The notes: generated by a model not told the origin, from the sequence alone. 64,000 bases of DNA from Nocardiopsis_B sediminis (GCF_042650565.1 NZ_JBHSBH010000015.1:434001-498000), one strand, 5' to 3'; positions 16,355 through 25,191 are shown, numbered from the stretch's first letter. A program made the numbers and translations.

Positions 16355-17386
16355 CCTCCCGCCGGTCTCCGGTTCCACCGGGCGCCGCAACGCCCGTACT
16401 CGCCGGAACCGGCGTCGCCCTCTGCTGTGCCGGATCGCCACGCTCTCGCGGCGACGGACGTCTCCGCACCCGTCCCCCTCGCCGCCGGAGAACCGCAAAG
16501 GACCCGGCATGCCGGCACCGGGCCTCGGCGAACCCGGCCACCAGGACCGACCCACATCGGGCCAGGCGACCCGGCCACACCGGCCACCCTTCGCCCGGCC
16601 GGCCGAGGGCGAGGGCCGCGCACACGCCGCACCGCGCAGGCCTGCTCCTCCTTCCACACCCCCGGCGCCCGACGGACCGGGCCACCAGGTCACCCCTCGG
16701 GCATCGAAGCCGGACACCGCGAGAGAAGGCCGCCGTAACGGCACGGGCCCGGCTCGGAGCTGCTGTCCGACGGAACGCGCTTCGGCCCGAGCGGGAGGGC
16801 TTCCGCGGACGGTCTGAGCGGCCCGGTGGTCCGGCGACCACGCGGGCCCGGCTTCGGACGCGCCATCGATATCAGCGGAGGCGGTTCCCTCCGCTCGACA
16901 TCGCCGGACCGACGTCCGGGGTGGATCTGGTGGCCAGGTCGGGCGGTGAGGGGGTGGTGGGGACATCGGATCGACGGAAATGTTCGGCGACGGTGTCGAT
17001 ATCGGCGCCGGGAGCCTACGGCTACCCCGGCCGCCATCGCCGGACCGAGCGATCGGGGCCGCGGGGAGGGTGGCGCGGACGGTCTTCGGCGTGGTGGCGC
17101 ATGTCAGGGGCGGTCGGGGCCGCCGGTGCCCGGGGGGCGGGAGGTGATGGCGGCTATGCGGGGGAACGGCTTGCGGGCGGGCCGGATGGGGGTGTTGGGG
17201 ACGGCGCTGGGCGCCCGGAACCCCGTAGTGGCCGGTCTTCTGCGGCGCGTTCGCGCCCCGGACGGGTGACGGGGCCGGTCGACCGGGAGGAGCGCGTGTT
17301 ATCACTTTCGGCGACTGCCCGTACGCGGTGTGTACGGCCGCGGTCGCTCCCCCTCCCCCGAGCGTCGGACACGGAAGGCGCTGCAC
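16355..17386. other. Gene-free GC-rich interval upstream of TPR-CHAT gene
   Basis: About 1030 bases with no frame I can support. The only features seen are short inverted repeats, including CCGTAC/GTACGG (17319-17337, 7-base spacer) about 50 bases before the CHAT start. A separate promoter for the CHAT gene is likely here. Confidence 0.6.
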
Positions 17387-20300
17387 ATGACGGTGAACCT
17401 CGACGTCCTCCACCCCCTCACGCTGATCGCCCGCGATCCGCGGGCGGCACGGGAGCACGCGGGGCGGTTGCTCGACGAGCGTCCCGGCCCCGCCGCCCGG
17501 TCCGCGGCGCTGCGGCTGCTCGGGATGGCGCAACGGGAGCTCGGCGACCCCCGCGGCGCCCACCGGCTGCTGCGCCAAGCCGCCGCGGTCGCCTCCCGGG
17601 CGGGGCTCGACGAGTCGGCCGCGCACGCGCGCGCCTCCCGCATCGGCCTGCTGGCGCTGCGGGACGGCGGCGGTGTCGCCGGGACGTCGCTGGACCGCAT
17701 GGCCGCGGCCACCCCGTCGGCCCGCACCCTGGTCCACCTGCACCGCGGTGTGGCGGCCGCGCAGCACGGCAGATTCGGCCCGGCCATCGACGGCTTCGAC
17801 ACCGCTCTGGAACACCTGGACCGTCTCGACGCCGATACGCGTGACCGGATCCTTCCGGGGGTGCTGAGCAACCGGGGCCTCGCCCTGATGTACTCCGGGC
17901 GGCTTTCGGAGTCCGCCGACGACCTCGAACGCGCGCTGCACCACGCCGAACGGCAGTCACTGGGCTACTTGCGCGGTGTGACCCTGCAAAACCTGGGTTG
18001 CCTGGCGGTGCGGCGCGGCGACATCGCCGGCGCCGTCTCCTGCTTCACCGACGCCGACCCCCTCGTCCCGGCCAGCCGTCGTGCGGCGCTGCGACTGGAC
18101 CACGCCGACGCCCTCTTGGCCGCCGGGATGTTCCGCGACGCCGCCCGGCTCATCGCCGGCCTACCCGGGGGCGGGCACACCAGCGACGACGCCACGACCC
18201 GGCTCCTGCGGGCGAAGATCGACCTCACACGGGGCGACCGCGATGCCGCGCGGATCCAGGCCCGGCGGGTGCTGTCCCGCTTCGCGGCGGACTCGCTGTG
18301 GTCGCAACTCGCCCGCCTGGTCGAGTGGTCGGCCCGCCACGTCCCCGACCACCAGCGACGCTCCCCACGCCCCCACAGCGTCCGCCCCGGGCACCGCGTG
18401 ACCGGCACCATTCCGGCGGACGCGCAGCACCCACCGGCACTCTCGATCCCGGCACCGGACGCACCGCGTCCGGCTCCCCCCACTCCCGGAACACCGCCCG
18501 CCGCCTGGCCGTTCGCGCCGCACTCGGTCCCGGGCCGGCCATTGGGCGTGGACGCAGCAGGTCGGCCCGCACCCCTGGGCGTCGACGCGTCCCCTCCGGC
18601 CGAGCCGCCGACCACACCTCCTACGGCTCCCCCAGCCTCCCCATCCGCCACCCGGCCATCCGCACCAGGCCTCACTCCGGACACGCCACCACCTGTCGAC
18701 CCACCGAACCGGCCGACGCCCCTGGGCGTCGACGCGCCTTCTTCGGCCGCGCTGCCGACCGGCCCACGACCTGGCGGCGCCGCGTCCTCAACCATCGACG
18801 CATCCCATCCCGCTGTCCGGCCGTCCGCACCGCGCCCGGCCCCGGGCTCGCCATCGGGCGTGGACACAGCGGGCCGGCCCGCACCCCTAGGCGTCGACGC
18901 GTCTCCTCCGGCCGCACCGCCGACCGGACCGGGACCTGGCGGCGCCGAGTCCCCATCCGTCGCCAGCCACGGAGCCGCGCCTCTGGCACCCAACGCGCAG
19001 GCGCGCGCGGAGGCCGATCGTGCCCTTGCCCGGTGTGTGCCCAGTGCGCCGCTGGGGCCGTTGTCGATGGCGGTGCCCGCTGCGCACCACGTGGCTGCGC
19101 TGCGCGCGCTCGCCGAAGGTGACCACCTGAAGGCCCGCGAGGCTCTCACGGCCCCCGCACCCGGTGCCGTGCCCGAAGCGGGCCTGCGCCACCTCGAGCT
19201 TCTCGTCCATGCCCGTGCGCACCAGCGCGAGGTCGCCGCCGCCGGAGCGGCCATCGCACTGCACGAGGGGGACGCCGCGACCGCCCTGGAGTGGGTCGAG
19301 CACGGGCGCGCCCTCACCCCCGTTCCCGGCCCCTGCCGCGACCCCGGGTGGGCGCTGCTCCTCGACCGCTATCGCGCCGCGCACGCCCGCGCGCGACGCG
19401 GCGATCGCTCCGCCCGCGACGAGCTCGCCCGTGTCGCCTCGCTGCTGGCCCCGGCCCAGTGGCACGCCGGGTGCACCGGCCACACCGCACCGGCCGAGCC
19501 GTCGCCCCCGATCGTGCCCGCGCTCGCCGAGCGGCTGGGATCCCGCGCCTTCCTCTGTCACATCGACGTCCCCGGCGTGCACGCGGCCGTCACCGTCGTC
19601 GACGGCCGGGCGCGCGTCCACCCCTTGCCCTCTGCGGCCCCCGCTCGGGACGCCGTGGCCAAGCTGCTCTACGCCGCGCGCACGGACGTCCTCGCCCCCG
19701 GAAGCACGGACGCCGCCAGGTCCGGACGCTCGGGCGTCCTCGCACAGGGACGCGGGGCGGATCGCGCAGCCGCGGGTCCCGCAGCGCTGCTCGACCGGCT
19801 CCTGCTGGACCCGGTGCGGGAGGCGGTGGGCCGCCACGACCGTCCGCTGGTCGTGGCCCCGGCCGCCTTCGCCCAGGGACTTCCGTGGGGTCTGCTGCCG
19901 TCGCTGCGCGGCCGGGCCGTCAGCGTCGTGCCGTCGGCGCGGACCTGGCTCGCGCGCGAGCCACGGCGGGCCGGCAGCGCGGCGGCCGGGAGTCCTCCTC
20001 CGCGCGCCCTGCTGACCGCCGGCGGCGGCCTGGACGGCGCCCCGGCCGAGGTCCGGGCCCTGCGCGGACTCCGGCCGGGCGCGACCGTGCTCACCGGCGG
20101 TGCCGCCCGCGTGCACGCGGTCCTCGACGCATTGGGCGGCGCCGACCTCGCGCACATCGCCGCGCACGGCTCCACCTGCCCCGATGCCCCAATGCTCTCG
20201 GGGGTGGAGCTGGCCGACGGCCCCTTGCTCGCCTATGACCTGGAACGGCTGCCCCGGCTGCCCGATCTCACTGTGCTGTCCTCCTGCTGGGTGGGCGGGT

Positions 20301-20518
20301 CCACGCCCGCGCCGTCGGGCCTGCCCTTGGGGCTGGGCTCCGCCCTGCTGGCGCTCGGAGGCACGGCGGTCGTGGCAGGAGTCCTGCCCGTCCGCGACCG
20401 CGAGACCGGCCCCGCCATGGTCGCCTTCCACAGGGCCGTCGCCGCGGGGACACCGCCCGCGCAAGCGGTCGCCGACCACCTCGCCGGCGCCGGGTTCGTC
20501 TGCTTCGGGGCGGGCTGA
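17387..20518 (+). CDS. TPR-CHAT domain protein (putative caspase-like protease)
   Basis: 1043 residues. Residues 1-330 are helical TPR-like repeats (LVHLHRGVAAAQHGRFGPAI, GLALMYSGRLSESADDLERAL). Residues about 345-545 are a Pro/Ala/Gly-rich, probably disordered linker with imperfect repeats of RPAPLGVDASPP. Residues 550-690 hold more TPR-like helices, and 710-1043 are a CHAT peptidase domain of the caspase/gingipain fold: catalytic His927 in AHIAAHG and Cys967 in LSSCWVGG. CHAT proteases are usually activated through their sensor repeats and cleave a specific partner. The ATG at 17387 has GGAAGG 9 bases upstream. Upstream genes encode an ECF sigma factor and an accessory protein, candidate partners or substrates (inference). 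No secretion signal, so cytoplasmic. Confidence 0.85.
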   Translation: MTVNLDVLHPLTLIARDPRAAREHAGRLLDERPGPAARSAALRLLGMAQRELGDPRGAHRLLRQAAAVASRAGLDESAAHARASRIGLLALRDGGGVAGTSLDRMAAATPSARTLVHLHRGVAAAQHGRFGPAIDGFDTALEHLDRLDADTRDRILPGVLSNRGLALMYSGRLSESADDLERALHHAERQSLGYLRGVTLQNLGCLAVRRGDIAGAVSCFTDADPLVPASRRAALRLDHADALLAAGMFRDAARLIAGLPGGGHTSDDATTRLLRAKIDLTRGDRDAARIQARRVLSRFAADSLWSQLARLVEWSARHVPDHQRRSPRPHSVRPGHRVTGTIPADAQHPPALSIPAPDAPRPAPPTPGTPPAAWPFAPHSVPGRPLGVDAAGRPAPLGVDASPPAEPPTTPPTAPPASPSATRPSAPGLTPDTPPPVDPPNRPTPLGVDAPSSAALPTGPRPGGAASSTIDASHPAVRPSAPRPAPGSPSGVDTAGRPAPLGVDASPPAAPPTGPGPGGAESPSVASHGAAPLAPNAQARAEADRALARCVPSAPLGPLSMAVPAAHHVAALRALAEGDHLKAREALTAPAPGAVPEAGLRHLELLVHARAHQREVAAAGAAIALHEGDAATALEWVEHGRALTPVPGPCRDPGWALLLDRYRAAHARARRGDRSARDELARVASLLAPAQWHAGCTGHTAPAEPSPPIVPALAERLGSRAFLCHIDVPGVHAAVTVVDGRARVHPLPSAAPARDAVAKLLYAARTDVLAPGSTDAARSGRSGVLAQGRGADRAAAGPAALLDRLLLDPVREAVGRHDRPLVVAPAAFAQGLPWGLLPSLRGRAVSVVPSARTWLAREPRRAGSAAAGSPPPRALLTAGGGLDGAPAEVRALRGLRPGATVLTGGAARVHAVLDALGGADLAHIAAHGSTCPDAPMLSGVELADGPLLAYDLERLPRLPDLTVLSSCWVGGSTPAPSGLPLGLGSALLALGGTAVVAGVLPVRDRETGPAMVAFHRAVAAGTPPAQAVADHLAGAGFVCFGAG
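18544..18925 (+). repeat. Imperfect direct repeats in the CHAT-gene linker
   Basis: Two blocks of about 70 bases, 18544-18613 and 18856-18925, are highly similar and exactly 312 bases (104 codons) apart. Both encode GVD(A/T)AGRPAPLGVDASPPA. A shorter third version (PTPLGVDAP) lies between them near 18719. They form part of the disordered linker. Confidence 0.75.
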
Positions 20519-20619
20519 CCGGTGCGCCGCTCCCCGCGCCCGCGGATCGCCGCCGACCGCGTCGACGGCGCCGAAAACGAGTCGCCCCGATCCGGACGGA
20601 CGGCGGATAATCCACATGC

Positions 20620-21276
20620 ATGAGACTCCGTCACTGGCCCCTGAACGATCTGGTCATCCGCACCCCGCGGCTGGAGTTGCGGCTGCCCGCCCCCGAAGAG
20701 CTCGACGCGCTCGGCGACCTCGCCGCCGAAGGCGTGCACGACCCCGGAGAGATGCCGTTCGTCCTCCCCTGGACCGACGCCTCGCCCGAGGAGCGGGCGC
20801 GCGGCGTGTTCCTGCACCACTGGCGGACGCTGGGCGCGTTCGCCCGCGACGACTGGCAGCTCCCGCTGGCGGTGTTCACCGCTTCCGGCGTCGTCGGCAT
20901 CCAGGAGATCACGGCCCGCGACTTCGCTGAGACGCGGGAGGTGCGCACGGGTTCCTGGCTGGGCCTGCGCCACCAGGGGCAGGGCATCGGCACCGAGATG
21001 CGCGCCGCCGTCCTGCACCTGGCCTTCACGTCTCTGGGGGCCGAAGCCGCGCACAGCGCGGTCGTCGCGCGCAACCCGCGCTCGCTGAGGGTGTCCCGCA
21101 GGCTCGGCTACCGGGACAACGGCGTCGGCCGCCTGAAGGTGCGCGGGCAGGCGGTCGAAGACCTGCACCTGCGGCTGGAGCGGGCCGACTGGCGAAGCGA
21201 CCTGGTCGAGGGGATCGAGGTGCACGGGGTGGAGCGGTGCCTGCCCCTGCTCGGGGCCGGGGATCCACCGGCGTGA
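20620..21276 (+). CDS. GNAT family N-acetyltransferase (RimJ-like)
   Basis: Acetyl-CoA-dependent N-acetyltransferase, 218 residues. It starts with the RimJ-type strand IRTPRLELRLP, and the acetyl-CoA pyrophosphate loop is RHQGQGIGTEM near residues 117-127, followed by NPRSLRVSRRLGY. Likely acetylates a protein N-terminus or small amine; substrate unknown. The ATG at 20620 has no Shine-Dalgarno sequence, but GATAAT at 20606-20611 is a good -10 box placed for transcription to start at or next to the ATG, so the mRNA is probably leaderless. Confidence 0.82.
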   Translation: MRLRHWPLNDLVIRTPRLELRLPAPEELDALGDLAAEGVHDPGEMPFVLPWTDASPEERARGVFLHHWRTLGAFARDDWQLPLAVFTASGVVGIQEITARDFAETREVRTGSWLGLRHQGQGIGTEMRAAVLHLAFTSLGAEAAHSAVVARNPRSLRVSRRLGYRDNGVGRLKVRGQAVEDLHLRLERADWRSDLVEGIEVHGVERCLPLLGAGDPPA

Positions 21277-21360
21277 ACGGCCTCTCGCCACCGCCCTCGG
21301 CGCCGCCGCTGCCGATCGTGGCCGCGAATAGAGTGCGCGGGCGCGGTTAGCAGGCGCGGC

Positions 21361-21705
21361 ATGAGTGAGACACCCGACCATCCCGCGGATTCCATCAACG
21401 CCGACGCCTTCGACTGGGAGGACGACGGCCTGCCCGCGCAAGAGGACACCACCGAGGACCAGCCGCTCCCGGCCGAGCATCCCATCGCCATGGACGAGTA
21501 CGGGACCACCGGCACCGAGCGGGAGGCCGGGGAGCCGCTCGACGAGGCCCTGGCACGCGAGGTCCCCGATGTCCAGGAGTCCGACATCGACAAGGGCCCG
21601 GAGAACGAGGCCATCCGCTACCCGGAGGACTTTCCCGAGGACCCCTTGGGCCACAGCGCCGAGGAACAGGCCATGCACGAGCAGGAGGAGCCCGGCCTGC
21701 CCTGA
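21361..21705 (+). CDS. DUF5709 family acidic protein
   Basis: 114-residue, strongly acidic protein (many Asp/Glu), matching the actinobacterial DUF5709 pattern: DEYGTTGTEREAGEPLDEAL, then GHSAEEQAMH near the C-terminus. It has no transmembrane segment and is likely largely disordered. Function unknown; possibly stress related. ATG start at 21361. A bidirectional terminator at 21765 separates it from the convergent MBL gene. Confidence 0.8.
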   Translation: MSETPDHPADSINADAFDWEDDGLPAQEDTTEDQPLPAEHPIAMDEYGTTGTEREAGEPLDEALAREVPDVQESDIDKGPENEAIRYPEDFPEDPLGHSAEEQAMHEQEEPGLP

Positions 21706-21764
21706 CGAAGGCGGCCGGATTCCGGGGGCGGAAGCGAGAGCGCACCGGCCCGGACCACGGGGGC

Positions 21765-21792
21765 GGGGCGGCGCCGCTCGCGGCGCCGCCCC
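21765..21792. terminator. Bidirectional terminator hairpin
   Basis: Perfect 12-bp stem GGGGCGGCGCCG (21765-21776) and CGGCGCCGCCCC (21781-21792) with loop CTCG, between the convergent DUF5709 and MBL genes. Confidence 0.7.
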
Positions 21793-21914
21793 CGGTCGTG
21801 AACCCGCAGGTCGTGGCTGGGACGCGAGCCCCTGGGCGGACGCTCCCCCGGCCCCGCCTTCTGCCACCGGGCGGGCGGCGCCGGCCGCACGCAGCGGGCG
21901 CCGCCGGGCCGGGC

Positions 21915-22577
21915 TCACCAGCCTCGTTCGCGCCATTCGCCGAGGTGCGGGCGCTCCGCTCCCAGGGTGGTGTCCTTGCCGTGGCCCGGGTACACCCAGG
22001 TGTCGTCGCCGAGGTCCGCGAAGACCCGCTCCTCGACGTCGCCCAGCAGCGAGCGGAAGTCCTCGGGGGAGCCGGTCCGGCCGACGCCGCCCGGGAAGAG
22101 GCTGTCGCCGGTGAACAGGTGCGTGCGCCCGCCGGGCTCGTCGTAGCGCAGGGCGATCGAGCCCGGGGTGTGCCCGCGCAGGTGGATGACGCTCAGCTCG
22201 GACTCGCCCACCGGGATCCGCGCGCCGTGCTCCACCGGCTCGTCGACCGAGACCGGGAGCTCCCCGCCGTCGGCGGGGTGGGCCACGGTGCGGGCGCCCG
22301 TTGCGCCCACCACCTCGGCCAGCGCCTGCCAGTGGTCCCCGTGGCGGTGGGTGGTGACGACGCGCGCCAGGCCGTTCTCGCCGACGAGGTCGAAGATGCG
22401 GTCGGCCTCGTTGGCCGCGTCGATCAGCACGGCCTCGCCGCTGCGCCGGCAGCGCAGCAGGTAGGCGTTGTTGTCCATCGGGCCCACCGCCAGCTTGCTG
22501 ATGGTGAGCTCGTCCAGTGCTCGTGTGTCCGCGGGGCCGCCGACCCGCGTCTCTCCGGTGTAGGTCACGCCCCCCAT
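21915..22577 (-). CDS. MBL-fold metallo-hydrolase (glyoxalase II-like)
   Basis: Metallo-beta-lactamase-fold hydrolase, 220 residues. Dinuclear metal site: THRHGDHW (HxHxDH motif, with Arg at the first x), HTPGSIAL, TGDSLFPGGVG and VYPGHGKDT, the same set of blocks as in hydroxyacylglutathione hydrolase-type enzymes. The likely reaction is thioester or related hydrolysis; in actinomycetes low-molecular-weight thiols other than glutathione are used. The ATG shares one base with the TAA of the upstream enoyl-CoA hydratase gene, so the two are translationally coupled. Confidence 0.85.
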   Translation of the reverse strand: MGGVTYTGETRVGGPADTRALDELTISKLAVGPMDNNAYLLRCRRSGEAVLIDAANEADRIFDLVGENGLARVVTTHRHGDHWQALAEVVGATGARTVAHPADGGELPVSVDEPVEHGARIPVGESELSVIHLRGHTPGSIALRYDEPGGRTHLFTGDSLFPGGVGRTGSPEDFRSLLGDVEERVFADLGDDTWVYPGHGKDTTLGAERPHLGEWRERGW

Positions 22578-23377
22578 TACAGCACCCACGAGGGGGAGCG
22601 CTTCTCGAAGAACGCCGCGCGCCCCTCGGCGGCGTCGGTACCGGCGAAGAAGTCGCGCGACAGCTCCGCCATCCGCTCCAGAGCGGCGGCGCGGCCGGCC
22701 GCAGGCATCGACGACGCCGCGCCGACCACGGACTTGGTGCGCACCAGCGCAGCGGGCGCTCCGGCCCGCAGCCCGTCGAGGATCCCCTCGACAACGGCGT
22801 CGATCCGGTCGGCCGGCTCCGCCGCCGTGATCAGCCCGGCGGCCGCGGCGGCCGTGGCGTCGAAGGTCTCCCCGGTGAGGAAGTAGCGGGTGAGCTGGCG
22901 GTCGTGCATCCGGGCGCCGACGGGCACCGAGATGATCGCCGGGACGACCCCGATCCGCACCTCGGTAAAGGCGAACGTCGTGGTGTCGGGGGCGATGGCG
23001 ATGTCGGCGGCCGCGACCAGCCCGATCCCGCCCGCCCGCACGGCCCCGTTGAGCTTGACGACGACCGGCTTGGGCGCGTCCATGACGGCGCCGAACAGCT
23101 CGGCCATGCCGGGGGCGGACAGGTCGGGGCGGCGCCCCTCCTGCTCGGCCGCCATCTCCTTGAGGTCGGCCCCGGCACAGAACGCCGGCCCGGCCCCGGT
23201 CAGCAGCACCGCGCGGACGGCGTCGTCGTCCATCGCGGCGGACAGCGCGGTGGCCAGGTCGGTGCGCAGCCGCGCCGACAGGGCGTTGCGGTTGGCCGGG
23301 GAGTCCAGGGTCAGGGTCGCGATGCCCCGTTCGGTGCTCCGGCGCACCAGCGCCTCTGTCCCTGTGGTGTCCGCCAT
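22577..23377 (-). CDS. Enoyl-CoA hydratase/isomerase family protein
   Basis: Crotonase-fold enzyme, 266 residues, likely acting on a CoA thioester. The oxyanion-hole segments are AFCAGADLKEM near residue 70 and NGAVRAGGIGLVAAADI near residues 113-129. The usual first catalytic Glu region reads FTEVRIGVVPAI. It could be a hydratase in fatty-acid, branched-chain or aromatic degradation. The stop overlaps the MBL-hydrolase start, so both probably serve one CoA-thioester pathway. ATG start at 23377. Confidence 0.85.
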   Translation of the reverse strand: MADTTGTEALVRRSTERGIATLTLDSPANRNALSARLRTDLATALSAAMDDDAVRAVLLTGAGPAFCAGADLKEMAAEQEGRRPDLSAPGMAELFGAVMDAPKPVVVKLNGAVRAGGIGLVAAADIAIAPDTTTFAFTEVRIGVVPAIISVPVGARMHDRQLTRYFLTGETFDATAAAAAGLITAAEPADRIDAVVEGILDGLRAGAPAALVRTKSVVGAASSMPAAGRAAALERMAELSRDFFAGTDAAEGRAAFFEKRSPSWVL

Positions 23378-23463
23378 CGTCGGCCGCCCCTTCCGTGGTC
23401 GGTGTCGCACTCGGCACCGATCCTGCCCCAGCGGCCTCCGGGGAGGAAGCTCCGGCCCGCGGT

Positions 23464-23928
23464 TCAGCCGCGTCGCGCGCGCAGGAATTCCAGGGCGCCG
23501 TCGGCGTGCGCGTCCATGCGGATCTCGCTCTTGACGACGTGGAGCACGCGCCGGTCGGTGCCGATCACGAAGGTCCGGCGCCGGGTAGGGGCCATGCCGG
23601 ACAGCAGCCCGCCGCGTCGCACACCGAACAGGCCGGCTACGTGTCCGTCGGTGTCGGACAGCAGCGGGTAATCGAAGCCGTTCTTGTCGGCGAAGGCCAG
23701 CTGGCGTTCGACGGAGTCGCCGCTGATACCGACCCGCTGGGCGCCGAGTTCGGCGAACTCCGCGGCGAGGTCGCGGAAGTGGCAGCTCTCCGCGGTGCAC
23801 CCGGAGGTCATCGCCGCAGGGTAGAAGAACAGCACCACCGGCCCGTCGGCCAGCAGTTCACCGAGGCGGCGGGGGGTGCCGTTCTGGTCGGGGAGTTCGA
23901 AGTCGGGTACCTGCTCACCTGTGTCCAT
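23464..23928 (-). CDS. bcp: Peroxiredoxin, Bcp/PrxQ type
   Basis: Thiol peroxidase that reduces hydroperoxides using thioredoxin, 154 residues, typical for the family. The peroxidatic Cys44 lies in MTSGCTAESC, and Cys49, five residues on, is the resolving Cys of the alpha-helix-2 PrxQ type. FFYPAAM and DYPLLSD are further family blocks. The ATG at 23928 is the last part of a dispersed repeat element (23926-24006), whose end supplies GGGGAG as ribosome-binding site: the repeat and the start region coincide. Single gene. Confidence 0.9.
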   Translation of the reverse strand: MDTGEQVPDFELPDQNGTPRRLGELLADGPVVLFFYPAAMTSGCTAESCHFRDLAAEFAELGAQRVGISGDSVERQLAFADKNGFDYPLLSDTDGHVAGLFGVRRGGLLSGMAPTRRRTFVIGTDRRVLHVVKSEIRMDAHADGALEFLRARRG

Positions 23929-24006
23929 GGGTCACGCTCCCCTTCTCGCTCCGCTCAAACGGCCCCGCGGACGGGGGCCTCCGGCCGGGGGCTACGCCGC
24001 CAGCCT
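23926..24006 (-). repeat. Dispersed intergenic repeat, copy A
   Basis: On the minus strand this matches the units at 25930-26232 column for column without gaps over about 80 bases, sharing GGCCG.AGGCCCCCG, CCGC.GGGCCGTT and ending GTGACCCATGGA. The ATG in its end is the start codon of the peroxiredoxin gene. Confidence 0.75.
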
Positions 24007-24029
24007 AACCCCGCCCCCGGGAAGCGCAT

Positions 24030-25169
24030 TCACGCTCCCGTGGCGGCCCGCAGCAGGGGCACGTACAGCTCCGCGGTGGTCAGGGAGCCGTGCATGCCCA
24101 CCATCGTGGCCTCGGCGGAATCGCTGCCGGGGTTCATGAGGGCGGTGTCGCCGCGGGCCACCGCCACGATGTCGCCGATCCGGGCGCGCAGCCGGTCGTC
24201 GACCGGCCCGAACAGCCCGGCGTCGATGGCGGCGTCGCGGCTGAGCACCACGGCCGCGGCGCCCAGCCGCTCGCTCCAGGCGGCCAGCACGTCGGGTGCG
24301 GCGCCCGGGTGGGTGTAGACGTGGCGGGCCCTGGCCTCGCCGGCGAGGACGCGCACGCCCGCGGCGAAATCGGGGTCGGTGCCGACATCGATGCGGGCGC
24401 CGGCACCGACGTCGACCATCCCGTGGTCGCCGGTCACGTAGAGAGCGGACCCCGGCGGCAGCGCCCCCGCGATCCGCTCGGCGAGCCGGTCGACCCGCGC
24501 CAGCTCGGCGCGCCAGTCGTCGGAGTCGATCCCCCACTGGTGGCCGCTGGAGTCGAGGCCGGGGTGGTAGGCGAACAGCAGCGCGCGGTCGTGGGCGGCC
24601 AGCCGGGCGGCGACGGCGGCGCCGACCTCATCGGTGCCTTCGGCGGGCACGTAGCGGCTCCCGCGGGCCGAGGCCCGACTCAGCCCGCCGCCTTCGAAGG
24701 CCCCCGAGGCGATGTAGGCGGTGGCGACCCCGGCGCGCTCGGCCCGTTGGTAGACGGTCGCGTGCGGCTGCCACTCCTCGGGGTCGACGTCGGGGGACCA
24801 GCGCAGCTGGTTGAGGGTGTGGTCGCCGCCGGGGATCGCGACCTCGTAGCCGAAGACGCCGTGGCATCCCGGGGCCAGACCGGTGCCGACGCTGGTCAGG
24901 CTGGTCGCGGTGGTCGTGGGGAACCCTACGGTGATCGGCGCGGCGGCGTCGGCCAGGGAGGTCAGGAACGGGGCGAGGGCGCGGTGGGCGCTGAGCTGCT
25001 CCCAGCCCAGGCCGTCGATCAGCAGCACGCAGGCGCGGCGTGCGGGGGGCAGGTCCAGCGTGGCGCGCTCGCCCGCCACGCCGAGCGAGGCCAGCACGGA
25101 CGGGGTGAGGTCGGCCAGGGAGCGGCCGCCGTAGCGGGGGACCTCGAACCCGGCGGAGGAGATGGTCAT
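24030..25169 (-). CDS. Alkaline-phosphatase-superfamily nucleotide pyrophosphatase-like protein
   Basis: Two-metal phosphodiesterase/phosphatase of the alkaline phosphatase superfamily, 379 residues from the ATG at 25169. The metal-binding Asp is in CVLLIDGLGWEQL, the nucleophile Thr in GFPTTTATSLTS, and further metal ligands in YHPGLDSSGHQWG, YVTGDHGMVDV and MVGMHGS. The location is cytoplasmic or peripheral; no clear signal peptide after this start. The frame may extend upstream through the 25 unresolved bases to a TTG at 25289 that would overlap the DUF5998 stop (TTGA), so the N-terminus is uncertain. Substrate unknown. Confidence 0.82.
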   Translation of the reverse strand: MTISSAGFEVPRYGGRSLADLTPSVLASLGVAGERATLDLPPARRACVLLIDGLGWEQLSAHRALAPFLTSLADAAAPITVGFPTTTATSLTSVGTGLAPGCHGVFGYEVAIPGGDHTLNQLRWSPDVDPEEWQPHATVYQRAERAGVATAYIASGAFEGGGLSRASARGSRYVPAEGTDEVGAAVAARLAAHDRALLFAYHPGLDSSGHQWGIDSDDWRAELARVDRLAERIAGALPPGSALYVTGDHGMVDVGAGARIDVGTDPDFAAGVRVLAGEARARHVYTHPGAAPDVLAAWSERLGAAAVVLSRDAAIDAGLFGPVDDRLRARIGDIVAVARGDTALMNPGSDSAEATMVGMHGSLTTAELYVPLLRAATGA

Positions 25170-25191
25170 GAGCGCGCCGCCGTCCGCGGCG

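Noticed and set aside
15281..17944. 887-codon open frame on the minus strand opposite the sigma and CHAT genes
   Set aside because: Low-complexity translation, no start signal and no conserved blocks, while the plus strand has well-supported genes.
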